From NCBI GenBank assembly GCA_016781775.1, contig JADDPR010000266.1, positions 1-64,000 of the forward strand: a DNA stretch of 64,000 nucleotides. The letters are read 5' to 3'. A model generated the notes under the pieces. The model was not told the DNA's origin and did not search any database. It worked only from the letters and a program-made list of their open reading frames with translations. This stretch comes from Rubrobacter sp. (GTDB lineage Bacteria > Actinomycetota > Rubrobacteria > Rubrobacterales > Rubrobacteraceae). A program made the position numbers and the translations under genes. Numbering within the stretch: the stretch's first letter is position 1; the number at the start of each line of letters is the position of its first letter. Shown here one piece after another: positions 52,127 through 60,661 of the stretch.

Positions 52127-55044
52127 GATTCCGGGGTCATGTTGCTTGCGGCCTGTCTGAGCTGCCTGGCCTCCGTATGCAGGCGAAGTTTCTCGTCGAA
52201 GTCTTCGGTACGGGCCTTGGCCCTCTCGCGGCTGAGGGCGCCGAGCCTGAACCAGGCCGCGCGCAACGAAGCCTCCGAGGGATCCAGCCTCTCCCCCTCC
52301 GCTTGGAGCGCGCTCACCTCGTCGAGCAACGGACGAACCCGCTCGTCGGCGAGGAGGGCGCCCGGCTCGTCCGCGTGTTCGAGAAGCAAGGCGTAGATGT
52401 GCGCCTGGGTTTCGTCGCCAAAGTCTTTCAGCTTCAGAACAAAGGGCGCATCGAGGATACCGGGCGCCTCCACCCCCTCGGCGATCGCACGGGCGGCCAG
52501 GCCGGGACGGGCAAACGCGTGGGCGAGCACCTCGCGGCCCGCCTCGATCACGGGGTCCCGGGGCCGGCGACGCGCTGGACGATCTGCTTTGCCTGGCTCT
52601 CCATCCCCGGGCTCGGGCGCGGACCTCAGGGCTCGGGCGTTCACGCCCAGGGCTTCGGTGGCGAGCCGCAGGGCATCCCGATAAAAGACGGGGTCCCGTA
52701 TCTCCTTTATAAGCCCCTTAATTTCGGACATGACCCGCGAGCGTTCGGCGGCTCCCGAGCCGCGCGCTCGGTCCGCTTTGCGGCGGAAGATGTACTCGAG
52801 GACCGGCACGGCCCCCGAGAGAAGCTCGCGGAACTCCTCGGCGGGGTGCTCGAGCAGCCAATCGGCCGGGTCTTCGGAGAGCCGGAGCACGCGGAGGTCG
52901 AGCTTCAACTCGGCGGCCGTGGCGGCCGCCCTTTCGACGGCCTTCTCCCCCGCCTCGTCGGGGTCGAAGATCAGGTGAATAGTCTCTGCGTAACCGCTCA
53001 ACGACTTGAGGTGTTGCTCGGTCATCGCCGTGCCAAGGGTGGCGACGGAGTTTTTGATCCCGGCCTGATTGAGCATCAAGACGTCGGTGTACCCCTCGAC
53101 GATGAGGGCGACCTTCTCACGCCGCATCTCCGCGGCGGCCTGGGGGAGACCGTAGAGCAGGGAGCGCTTGTTGAAGAGCTCCGTCTCCGGGGAGTTCAGG
53201 TACTTCGGCTTCGCGTCCCCAAGGGTGCGAGCGCCGAAGCCGACGATGCGCCCGCGCAAGTCGGAGATCGGGAACGTCACCCGATCCACGAACCTCTCAC
53301 CCCCACGAGGCGACAGCAGACCGGCAGCGTCCAGAGCGCTACGCTCCAGCCCGATCTTGCGCGCCGCCGCCGAGAAACTCGCCGCCCCGCGAGGCGGGGC
53401 GTACCCCAAACGAAATTCTTCGATAGTAGAAGACCCCATTCCGCGCCCCTTCAGGTAGCGGCGAGCTTCCTCGGCGGTCGAAGCTTTGAGGAAGTACTTA
53501 TGATAGTAGACGGCGGCGGCTGCGAGGGCCTTGTAGGCGGAGCGGCGTCGGGCGGTGCGCGTCTTGGCGGCGCGTTCCTCCCCCGGCGAGCGCCCCTCGA
53601 ACTCCAGCTCGATCCCGAATCGCTCGCCGAGGTGCGAGACCGCCTCGGCGAAGGGGAGGTTCTTCAGTTCCATAACGAGCTTGATGGCGTCGCCTCCGCG
53701 CTGGCAGTTATGGGTGGTGCCCATTTTGGTCAGGAACGTATGAGAGCCCGTCGTGGTGATGTCGACTACCGTGGCGGGGTTCTTCCGCTCGTCCTCGATC
53801 TCCTGCACCACCGACCAGTAGTACGTCGTGCCGTTTACTGGCGCGAAGAACCCCTTCATGGATTCCCTACGCGGCATGTGTAGGGCGAAGGTTTTCCTGC
53901 GGCTCACGCCGTCTTTGGCCGTCCGAGCAGGGTAGGAGTTTATCGAGACCGGCTTCTCCATCTGAATTAGAAGGGCGAAGACCCCGTAAGCCAGTTCTTC
54001 CGAGACGGTAGCAGCGCCCACGGACCCGTTTTGTGTGCGCCCATCTCCATCAAGGTAGCCTTGAACAAATGCAGCCTGGGTTTCAGGCGTCCAATTCAAA
54101 GCTTCTATAGGGACACGCTTCTCCGCGCATCCACTTCCGAACCAGTGGCGGAACAGCGCAGATAGATCCGTGCTGGAGCACGTTACCTCGCAGATGTTTT
54201 TCTCCTGACGGACCCTCTTCGTGCTCGGTTTTGCGAACTCCTCATCGAGTATTCTCGAAACCTCTTCGGCCAGGGTCTCGCTCTCGTCGGCGCTGAATGA
54301 CCACTTAACGCCGCCCCTGTATAAGGACCCTTCGGCTGCGTACACGCCGTACAACCAGGCCGTCCTGTCGTTCACGTGCAGCGAGGTGGTTCGCACGTTT
54401 CTCGGACCGCTCGTATAGGGTTTGATCACGTGCTCGCCTATAAGAGGAGCGTCTTCCCTCTCGACCGCTGGGATCACGGGGTAGAGCAAAAAATCTCCCT
54501 CACGAATATCGGCGGCGTGCTTCACGGACAGCTTGGCGTCCGAACCCTTTCGTCCGAGCTTACTGGAAAACCTTATCTGTTCGCCGCCCCTGTGCCGTAG
54601 GTGAAGGCGTGGGACAGCCCGTAGTGCCTCTTCCTTCTCGACGAAGACGCACCAGTGGTCCGGCGTGAGCTCCAGCCCCTCCTTCGCAGCACCGGTACGG
54701 ATCTTCAAGGTGGGCTTGGATTTAAAGACCTTGTCCGTGATGGTCTCGCGCCGTCCGTCGAGACCGATAACCTCGTCGCCGATCTCGGCCGCGGCTATGG
54801 GGATCAAGCCCCTGGAGGTCCAGATGCGCTCGTTGGCTTCCAAGCACCCGAAGCAGTGATAGAAGCCCTTCTCTGGGGAGACGCCGAAGGAGGGTGATTT
54901 CTCGTTGTGGTCGGGGTAGGGGCAGAGGCCGGTGAAGCGGGCGCCCACCCGGCGGAGCGCGGTGAACTCGGAGGCGACCTCGACGATGTTCGCCCCCTCC
55001 CTTACGGCCTCTATGCTGCGCTGCGAGATCCTCACTCCGCACAT
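52123..55044 (-). CDS. dnaG: DNA primase DnaG interrupted by an intein
   Basis: A 973-residue precursor. The N-extein (1-66) carries CPYPDHNEKSPSF and YHCFG of the CHC2 zinc finger; an intein occupies 67-446; the C-extein resumes CQRGGDAIKLVMEL, which restores the fourth zinc ligand on splicing. The Toprim domain (VALIVEGYTDVLMLNQ, then HLIFDPDEAGEKA) and a C-terminal helicase-binding region follow. Spliced length would be 593, a normal primase. ATG at 55044 is one start; a GTG at 55035 lies exactly where a leaderless transcript from the -10 TAGAAT would begin. Confidence 0.96.
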   Translation of the reverse strand: MCGVRISQRSIEAVREGANIVEVASEFTALRRVGARFTGLCPYPDHNEKSPSFGVSPEKGFYHCFGCLEANERIWTSRGLIPIAAAEIGDEVIGLDGRRETITDKVFKSKPTLKIRTGAAKEGLELTPDHWCVFVEKEEALRAVPRLHLRHRGGEQIRFSSKLGRKGSDAKLSVKHAADIREGDFLLYPVIPAVEREDAPLIGEHVIKPYTSGPRNVRTTSLHVNDRTAWLYGVYAAEGSLYRGGVKWSFSADESETLAEEVSRILDEEFAKPSTKRVRQEKNICEVTCSSTDLSALFRHWFGSGCAEKRVPIEALNWTPETQAAFVQGYLDGDGRTQNGSVGAATVSEELAYGVFALLIQMEKPVSINSYPARTAKDGVSRRKTFALHMPRRESMKGFFAPVNGTTYYWSVVQEIEDERKNPATVVDITTTGSHTFLTKMGTTHNCQRGGDAIKLVMELKNLPFAEAVSHLGERFGIELEFEGRSPGEERAAKTRTARRRSAYKALAAAAVYYHKYFLKASTAEEARRYLKGRGMGSSTIEEFRLGYAPPRGAASFSAAARKIGLERSALDAAGLLSPRGGERFVDRVTFPISDLRGRIVGFGARTLGDAKPKYLNSPETELFNKRSLLYGLPQAAAEMRREKVALIVEGYTDVLMLNQAGIKNSVATLGTAMTEQHLKSLSGYAETIHLIFDPDEAGEKAVERAAATAAELKLDLRVLRLSEDPADWLLEHPAEEFRELLSGAVPVLEYIFRRKADRARGSGAAERSRVMSEIKGLIKEIRDPVFYRDALRLATEALGVNARALRSAPEPGDGEPGKADRPARRRPRDPVIEAGREVLAHAFARPGLAARAIAEGVEAPGILDAPFVLKLKDFGDETQAHIYALLLEHADEPGALLADERVRPLLDEVSALQAEGERLDPSEASLRAAWFRLGALSRERAKARTEDFDEKLRLHTEARQLRQAASNMTPES
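53707..54846 (-). mobile_element. intein in DnaG zinc finger with LAGLIDADG-type endonuclease domain
   Basis: A 380-residue in-frame insertion from Cys67 to Asn446 of the precursor. Block A is CLEANERIWTSRGLIPIAA; block B has TPDHWCVF; two endonuclease motifs read WLYGVYAAEGSL and VQGYLDGDGRTQ; block F VVDITTTGSHTFLT and block G THN lead to the +1 Cys. All splicing residues (Cys1, Thr/His of block B, His-Asn, Cys+1) are present. GC in sampled lines is 48-57% against 78% in the extein, consistent with lateral arrival. It is probably splicing-competent; the endonuclease acidic residues (Glu and Asp) are also kept. Confidence 0.93.
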
Positions 55045-55048
55045 TCTA
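55043..55048 (-). promoter_or_regulatory. candidate -10 for dnaG, leaderless
   Basis: TAGAAT overlaps the ATG at 55044. The eighth base downstream is the G of the GTG at 55035, so transcript and reading frame could start together. No -35 is recognisable. Confidence 0.35.
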
Positions 55049-55586
55049 CGGTGAACGACGCGGATGACCTAGGGGAGGGTGCTCGCCCGGGTGGTCGAGT
55101 TGCCAGGTCCTGCCCGCACGGCCCCTCTCCAACCGCCTGGTGAGTCCCCGAGGCTTCCTCCAAGAGCCTCCTCGGACGGCACGCCCCTCTCCTCTTGCAC
55201 GAAGAGAACGTAGCAGCCTCATGGGCATGCGTTGGCCACGTCCGGCGGCAAGCTTCCGCGCATGTCCTTATTTTCCTACCGCACGGTTGTGGCCGAGGGC
55301 ATACGAGATCAGTTCAAGGGGGCGGTGAATTCGCGTTGGTCCAAGAGCCGAGCAACCGGTTTCGCTCCTCAAGAGGGCCCGAGCAGGAAAAGTAAGAGCG
55401 GCTCCAATTGAATTTGTGCTTCTTGCGGGGCGATTATCGAGCGTGTAGGCGGGGTAAGTGCGTCGAAGAGTGCGCCCCCAGGGGAGCACAGTGACCAGCT
55501 TCGTTAGTCCCGAAGGGCATGTTGTTGCGAGGCTTCCTCGCAGCGAGACGGAAGCACGGCACGAGCCTCAACCTCGACCCTCAGTT
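55049..55586. other. 538-base gap without a recognisable gene
   Basis: GC falls to 48-63% in sampled lines. It holds a 12-base direct repeat (55149-55160 and 55528-55539), the second copy inside a stem-loop with nine pairs and a three-base loop (55524-55544). A minus-strand open frame of 73 codons (55268-55489) has no recognisable motif or ribosome site. It may be a decayed insertion between aac(3)-like and dnaG. Confidence 0.5.
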
Positions 55587-56420
55587 TCACCCGAGGTTCT
55601 TTAAATCTCCGGAAGCGAAGTTTCGTTCCATCCAACCGACCGCGTGCTCGACAAGACCACGCGCGTCGAAAAGGTGGGCGGTGCCCTCTCCAACCGGTCC
55701 GCTCCTGCCCCTCCCGGCCGCAAGGGCAGAACGCGCAACGTACTCGATGTAGTCCTCATCGCCAAGGATGCGTTCGTAGGGGAAGGCACCGTCGGCGGTG
55801 TCGATGTCCGAGAAGGTCCGCCAGATGCGCTCACCCCCCTCGATCACGGGCGAGCCGTAGCTCACGCGGCGTTTGCCTGAAACCTCTGCGATAGCCTCCG
55901 CATGATGCACGAGCGTCACGGTTTCCAGCGGCGCACCCAGCACCGCCACTTGGCCACCGAGTTCGACGATCCGGGCATAGGGCGTGCCGGCGCCGTAGGC
56001 GTCGTCGTAGGGGTGAGAGGCGGTGAGCACTTCGGCGAGGGGACCGACGGCCGCCACGCCCGCCTCCGGGTGCAGGCTGTGGCGCGCCCCCGGCCAGGTC
56101 CTCAACGCCTCGGCGACCCGTCCGTGTTCGCGACGGGAGAGCGCGACGCGCGGGTCGTATGCCGGGTGCTCTTCGAGGTAGATCCGCCTGGTTTCGTCGT
56201 CCAGCGCGTCGAGGTCGTCGGGCGGCTCGTCCTGCCAGCCCGTGTAGGCCATGAGCGTCCCCCCGGGTCCCAAGGTGTCGAGAAGGGCGCGCACGACGGT
56301 CTCAGCGCCGCCGACCACTCTGCCGAGCGCGGACATCCGGCAATGAACCATCGCCACCCCGCCCGGCGCCAGCCCGAGCCTCGTCAGGTCACGAGCCAGC
56401 CCCGAACGCGCCACCAACAT
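55587..56420 (-). CDS. AAC(3)-family aminoglycoside N-acetyltransferase-like protein
   Basis: A 277-residue member of the antibiotic N-acetyltransferase family. Landmarks are the N-terminal LGLAPGGVAMVHCRMSALG, VVGGAETVVRALLDTLGPGG, PGARHSLHPEAGVAAVG, YGAGTPYARI and ETVTLVHHAEA. Many chromosomal members have unknown substrates, so resistance is not implied. The ATG at 56420 is chosen because family similarity begins there and because TGC-TACCGT lies eight bases upstream, which suggests a leaderless mRNA. The frame is open to 56561 but without similarity. It separates the usual dgt-dnaG neighbours. Confidence 0.88.
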   Translation of the reverse strand: MLVARSGLARDLTRLGLAPGGVAMVHCRMSALGRVVGGAETVVRALLDTLGPGGTLMAYTGWQDEPPDDLDALDDETRRIYLEEHPAYDPRVALSRREHGRVAEALRTWPGARHSLHPEAGVAAVGPLAEVLTASHPYDDAYGAGTPYARIVELGGQVAVLGAPLETVTLVHHAEAIAEVSGKRRVSYGSPVIEGGERIWRTFSDIDTADGAFPYERILGDEDYIEYVARSALAAGRGRSGPVGEGTAHLFDARGLVEHAVGWMERNFASGDLKNLG

Positions 56421-56427
56421 ACCCCGC

Positions 56428-56436
56428 ACGGTAGCA
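56428..56436 (-). promoter_or_regulatory. extended -10 promoter, leaderless aac(3)-like gene
   Basis: TGC-TACCGT ends seven bases before the ATG at 56420, so transcription would begin at the start codon. TTGACT lies only 13 bases further up (56447-56452), too near for a normal -35. The same TACCGT hexamer serves the pyr operon. Confidence 0.4.
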
Positions 56437-56643
56437 GGAGCACCGAAGTCAAGCCACGCCAACGACGGCGAACGTTTCTCCGTTTCCGGCGAACGAGGGG
56501 GCCGCGATTTTTTTGAGGGTGTTCGTACATACGGCCCGGGAAGTTTCGCCCGACTGCGCATGGGGCGCTCGTCTTCACCGCTCCGGGACCGTCTCTGGAC
56601 TTCGTACGCGCTCCGGCGCTTCGGGATGCGTGTTTACCTCGCG

Positions 56644-57225
56644 TTACCTCCCCTCCGGGTCGATCCACTTCTTTTCGGCGGGTGGCGTGTAGTGCTTCAT
56701 CGCATCCAGCAGCCGGCTTGGGTCTTCCCCGGCGAGGACGAGAGAGCGATGCTTCGGGCGGACGAAGCCCTCGGCGACGGATCTATCGAAGAGGGAGACG
56801 AGGGGCTGCCAGTACCCGGCGACGTCGAGGAGGGCGCAGGGCTTCTCGTGTATGGAGAGCTGAGCCCAGGAGAGGACCTCGAGGAATTCTTCGAAGGTGC
56901 CGTAGCCTTCGGGCAGAGCGACGAAGCCGTCCGAGAGGTCGGCCATCATCTTCTTGCGCTCGTGCATAGAGCCGACGACGTGGAGCTCGGCGAGGCCCTC
57001 GTGCCCAATCTCCTTGGAGACCAACGCGTCCGGTATCACGCCCACCACCTCGCCACCCGCCGCGAGGGCCGAGTTCGCCACGGCCCCCATGAGCCCGACC
57101 TTGCCGCCGCCGTAGATGAGCCTTAGCCCTCGACGGGCGATCTCCTCCCCCATATGGCGTGCCGCCTCCGCATAGACCGGCCGCGAGCCCTCGCTCGAGC
57201 CGCAGAACACGCAGACGCTCTTCAT
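56644..57225 (-). CDS. LOG-family (TIGR00730) nucleotide phosphoribohydrolase-like protein
   Basis: A 193-residue Rossmann-like protein: VCVFCGSSEGSRPVY, LIYGGGKVGLMG, GVIPDAL, and the active-site motif that is usually PGGxGTxxE. Here it reads LPEGYGTFEEF, with Glu for the first Gly. Members release adenine from AMP or cytokinin monophosphates; the natural substrate here is unknown. A strong GGAGG precedes the ATG. It follows dgt by 45 bases. Confidence 0.9.
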   Translation of the reverse strand: MKSVCVFCGSSEGSRPVYAEAARHMGEEIARRGLRLIYGGGKVGLMGAVANSALAAGGEVVGVIPDALVSKEIGHEGLAELHVVGSMHERKKMMADLSDGFVALPEGYGTFEEFLEVLSWAQLSIHEKPCALLDVAGYWQPLVSLFDRSVAEGFVRPKHRSLVLAGEDPSRLLDAMKHYTPPAEKKWIDPEGR

Positions 57226-57270
57226 CTTTCGTACCTCCTCCGTGGGAACGGTCTCGCTCCTGTCGCGGGG

Positions 57271-58251
57271 TTACTCGGAGAGTGCGTCCGGCTTCGGGAG
57301 GAAGACTCGCTCGTAGGTCGTCAGGGCGTAGCGGTCGGTCATGCCGGCGACGAAATCCACGGTCTGGACGACGGGATCGGGGTCCGTTCGGGGCCGCTTC
57401 TCGGGGTTTTCGAGGTAGTGCTCGAACAGGGCGGCGACCACGGTACCGGCCTTATCCGATCGTCGAAGGCTCGGGTTGTGGTAGACGTACTCGAAGAGCC
57501 AAGTCCTGAGCTCGATCAGAGCTTCGTGGACCCTCTTGGAGAGGGTTATCTTCCTACGTTCCCAGGAAGCGGAGATCATGTCGCGCACCAGGGTGTCTAT
57601 CCGAGCGCTCGTGCTGTCGCCGAGGACGGAGATTGGGCCCTTCGGCAGGTCCTCGAAGGCGATGACTCCCGCCCTGAGCGCGTCGTCGATGTCATGGTTG
57701 ACGTACGCTATGCGATCGGCGATGCGGACGATCTCACCCTCCCGCGTCGACGGGTAACCTTGCCCGGTATGGTTGAGGATGCCGTCCCTGACCTCGTGGG
57801 TAAGGTTCAGACCGGCCCCTTCCCTCTCCAACACGTCCACGACGCGCAGGGAGTGCTCGTTGTGGCGGAAGGTCCGTCCGTGCTCTTCGAGGACGCGCGC
57901 GAGGGCTTCCTCGCCGACGTGGCCGAAAGGGGTGTGACCGAGGTCGTGGCCGAGGGCTATAGCCTCGGTGAGGTCCTCGTTGAGGTCAAGAGCGCGAGCG
58001 ATGGTACGGGAGACCTGCATCATCTCGAGGGTGTGGGTGAGGCGGGTGCGGAAGTGGTCGCCGTCCGGGGAGATAAAGACTTGCGTCTTGTGCATCAGGC
58101 GGCGGAAGGCTTTGGCGTGCAGGATCCTGTCCCGGTCCCGTTGAAACGGGTTACGCACCCCGTCGGGCGGCTCGGGTCTCGGACGGCCGACGCTGGTCTC
58201 GCAGGCCCATCCGGACTGGGTTCCGCCCACGCGCAGGTTCGGTTCGCTCAC
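57271..58251 (-). CDS. dgt: dGTPase-like HD-domain triphosphohydrolase
   Basis: A 326-residue deoxynucleoside triphosphate hydrolase family protein. RILHAKAFRRLMHKTQVF, RLTHTLEMMQV (His), GHDLGHTPFGHVGEEAL (His-Asp) and RIADRIAYVNHDIDDA (Asp) form the HD metal site. GTG at 58251 overlaps the recO stop (GTGA); the frame beyond is recO overlap. It trims dNTP pools. In many actinobacteria it precedes dnaG. Confidence 0.93.
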   Translation of the reverse strand: MSEPNLRVGGTQSGWACETSVGRPRPEPPDGVRNPFQRDRDRILHAKAFRRLMHKTQVFISPDGDHFRTRLTHTLEMMQVSRTIARALDLNEDLTEAIALGHDLGHTPFGHVGEEALARVLEEHGRTFRHNEHSLRVVDVLEREGAGLNLTHEVRDGILNHTGQGYPSTREGEIVRIADRIAYVNHDIDDALRAGVIAFEDLPKGPISVLGDSTSARIDTLVRDMISASWERRKITLSKRVHEALIELRTWLFEYVYHNPSLRRSDKAGTVVAALFEHYLENPEKRPRTDPDPVVQTVDFVAGMTDRYALTTYERVFLPKPDALSE

Positions 58252-59015
58252 GCGGGACGGGCCGAACGCCTGTCGGGGGCGTCGAGGAAGGATGCGTTTC
58301 CGGGGGCATGAGCGATAACGTGGGCGGCGACGACCCTGCGGACGCTCTCCCCGAGGCCATCTTCTACCCGGGCCTCCTTCAGCGGCCTCGACACCAGCGT
58401 ACGGAGGGCGTCGAGGGTCCCGTCCGGGAGCGGGAAGGCGTCGCCGGCGTAGCCCGCCCGGCGGCATTCGGGACAGAGCACGCCGCCCAGGGGCGGGGCG
58501 TAGTAGAGGAAGCCTTCGTCCGCGAGCCCATCAAGGTTCCGCTCGCAGGAGACGCAGGCGTCGAGGCGGAGGGCGTAGCCGGAGAGCATCGAGAGCTTCA
58601 GCGCGAAGGCCGACGCGACGCTACCGTGATCCTCCGTGCGACCCTCCAGGGTATCGAGGGCGTGGTAGAGGAGGTTGAAGACCCTGCGGTCGGCCTCGTC
58701 CCCGCCGGCGAGGGCGCGCATCGTCGCGACCAGGCCGCCGGCGGTCTCGAGGCGGGCGAGGTCCTCGCGCACGCCGTGGAAGCTCCTCAAGACCTCGACC
58801 TGGGTGATGGTGTCCAGGGTGCGGCCCTCGTAGGCGAGGAAGTCCACGCACGAGAGCGGCTCCAGCCGTCCGCCGAAGCGGGACTTCGTGCGGCGGATGC
58901 CCTTCGCGATCACCGAGACGGACCCCGCGTCCCTCGTGTAGAGGTCGAGAATGCGGTCGGCCTCTCCGTAGCGGATCGAACGGAGGACTATGCCCTTACT
59001 CTTGTAGACCGCCAT
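58248..59015 (-). CDS. recO: recombination mediator RecO
   Basis: A 255-residue protein: OB-fold N-terminus (YKSKGIVLRSIRYGEADRIL), helical middle with SCVDFLAYEGRTLDTITQVE, and a zinc site CVSCERN with CPECRR. It loads RecA with RecR. It overlaps deoC by 20 bases and dgt by four. Confidence 0.94.
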   Translation of the reverse strand: MAVYKSKGIVLRSIRYGEADRILDLYTRDAGSVSVIAKGIRRTKSRFGGRLEPLSCVDFLAYEGRTLDTITQVEVLRSFHGVREDLARLETAGGLVATMRALAGGDEADRRVFNLLYHALDTLEGRTEDHGSVASAFALKLSMLSGYALRLDACVSCERNLDGLADEGFLYYAPPLGGVLCPECRRAGYAGDAFPLPDGTLDALRTLVSRPLKEARVEDGLGESVRRVVAAHVIAHAPGNASFLDAPDRRSARPA

Positions 59016-59703
59016 TCTCCGCTTCCTCCATGATCGCCACGCTCCCGCTGGTCCCGAGGCGGGACGCCCCCGCGTTCAGCATCTCTATGGCGTCCTCCAG
59101 CGTCCTGATGCCTCCGGAGGCTTTCACCGAGAGCCCCTCCGGCGCCTCCTCCCTCAGGAGCGAGACGTCCTCCTGATTGGCCCCGCCCGGACCGAAGCCC
59201 GTCGAGGTCTTCACGAAGTCCGCGCCGCTGGAGGCCACGATCTGGACCGCGAGGCGCTTCATCTCGTCCGTGAGGTAGGCCGTCTCGATGATGACCTTGA
59301 GGACGACGTCGTTCAGCCCGTTGTTCATCGCAACGGCGCTCACCTCGCCGTTCAAGCTCGCAAGCTCCTCGGCCACGTAGGAGAACTCGCCCGAGAGGAA
59401 CTTCGAGATGTTCATCACCACGTCGATCTCCGAGGCGCCACCCACGATGGCGTCCCTGACCGCCGCCGCCTTCACGCCGGTCGTGTCCGCGCCGAACGGG
59501 AACGAGACCACCGTCGCGACCTTGACGTCCGTCCCCCGCAGGGCCTTCGCGGCGAGACGGACGTGGCACGGAAGGATGCAGACGGCGGCGAAGTGGTAGC
59601 GGGCCGCCTCCTCGCAGAGCTTGCGGACCTCGCCCTCCGTCGAGTTAGGCTTGAGCAGGGTGTGATCCACCGTCTTCGCGAACTCCCTGACCCTCATGCC
59701 CAA
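58996..59703 (-). CDS. deoC: deoxyribose-phosphate aldolase
   Basis: A 235-residue class I aldolase that splits deoxyribose 5-phosphate. DHTLLKPNSTEGEV, SFPFGADTTGVKAA, the Schiff-base Lys in DFVKTSTGF and the second Lys in SVKASGGIRT are all present. Near cdd, it forms a small nucleoside salvage set. Confidence 0.96.
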   Translation of the reverse strand: MGMRVREFAKTVDHTLLKPNSTEGEVRKLCEEAARYHFAAVCILPCHVRLAAKALRGTDVKVATVVSFPFGADTTGVKAAAVRDAIVGGASEIDVVMNISKFLSGEFSYVAEELASLNGEVSAVAMNNGLNDVVLKVIIETAYLTDEMKRLAVQIVASSGADFVKTSTGFGPGGANQEDVSLLREEAPEGLSVKASGGIRTLEDAIEMLNAGASRLGTSGSVAIMEEAENGGLQE

Positions 59704-59749
59704 CCGGCCACGCTCCTCCCCAGATGCTACGGAAAACCTTACGCGCGTA

Positions 59750-60661
59750 TTATAGCCCGAGCCGCTCCAGGAACCTCGGGTCGTTTCTCCAGCCGGGCGT
59801 GACCTTTACCTTGAGGTCCAGATAGATCCGGGTACCGAGCAGCTTCTCCACGTCGCGCCGGGCCTCCGTGCCGATCTGCTTGATTGTACGGCCGTTTTTG
59901 CCGAGCACGATCATGCGCTGCGTCGAACGCTCGACGTGGATGATGGCGTACACGACCGTAACGTTCTCCTTACGCTCCACCTCGTCGATCTCGACGACGA
60001 TGGCGTGCGGAACCTCCTCCCTCAGGGCGTTCAACGCTTTTTCCCGAATGTACTCCGCCAGGATAAGGGCCTCCGGATAATCCGTGACCTCCCCCTCCGG
60101 AAAGTACCGCGGCCCTTCGGGCAGAAGCCCCACCACCGCCTCATTCAGGGGCTCGACGTTCAACCCTTGGAGGGCGCTGAGAGCGAAGATCTCCTCGTAG
60201 GAGTTGGTGCCCGAGACGGCCTCGATGACCGGGAGCACGGCATCCTGACCCGGGAGGAGGTCGACCTTGTTCACGCAGGCTACGGCGGGCGTCCCGGAGT
60301 CGGCGACGAGCCGGGCCACGTAACGGTCTCCGGTACCGAGCTCCCCTTGCACCTGCGTGGCGTCGAAGAGAAGCAGGACGACGTCGGCCTCCTTGAGGCT
60401 GTCGAGCACCTGCTGTTGCATGCGATTCCGCAACGTGTCGCGGGGCTTCTGAGAGCCCGGGGTATCCACGAAGACTGCCTGGTAGCCAGGACCGTTGCGC
60501 ACCCCTCGGATGGGGCTGCGCGTAGTCTGGGGGCGGGGCGAGGTTATGGAGACCTTGGTGCCAACGAGGGTATTGATGAGCGTGGACTTTCCGACGTTCG
60601 GACGGCCCACCACGGCCGCGAAGCCGCTCTTGAAGCCCTCCTCCTGCCCGTTCCTTATCAC
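59750..60661 (-). CDS. era: GTPase Era
   Basis: A 303-residue ribosome-assembly GTPase. G1 GRPNVGKS at 19-26, G3 VDTPG, G4 NKVDLL, and a C-terminal KH domain with IVLGKNGRTIKQIGTEARRD, which binds the 3' end of 16S rRNA. GTG at 60661 overlaps the cdd stop (GTGA). The open frame upstream of 60661 is cdd overlap. Confidence 0.96.
   Translation of the reverse strand: MIRNGQEEGFKSGFAAVVGRPNVGKSTLINTLVGTKVSITSPRPQTTRSPIRGVRNGPGYQAVFVDTPGSQKPRDTLRNRMQQQVLDSLKEADVVLLLFDATQVQGELGTGDRYVARLVADSGTPAVACVNKVDLLPGQDAVLPVIEAVSGTNSYEEIFALSALQGLNVEPLNEAVVGLLPEGPRYFPEGEVTDYPEALILAEYIREKALNALREEVPHAIVVEIDEVERKENVTVVYAIIHVERSTQRMIVLGKNGRTIKQIGTEARRDVEKLLGTRIYLDLKVKVTPGWRNDPRFLERLGL

Noticed and set aside
52072..53883. 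603-codon plus-strand open frame opposite dnaG
   Set aside because: Begins inside tRNA-Asn and mirrors dnaG.
55570..55598. AACCTCG/CGAGGTT inverted repeat at the end of the AAC(3)-like gene as a terminator
   Set aside because: 15-base loop, no T-run, and it straddles the stop codon.
56508..56520. T7 run on the plus strand after LOG gene, considered as a terminator
   Set aside because: No hairpin precedes it on the plus strand and no plus-strand gene exists; on the minus strand it is an A-run.
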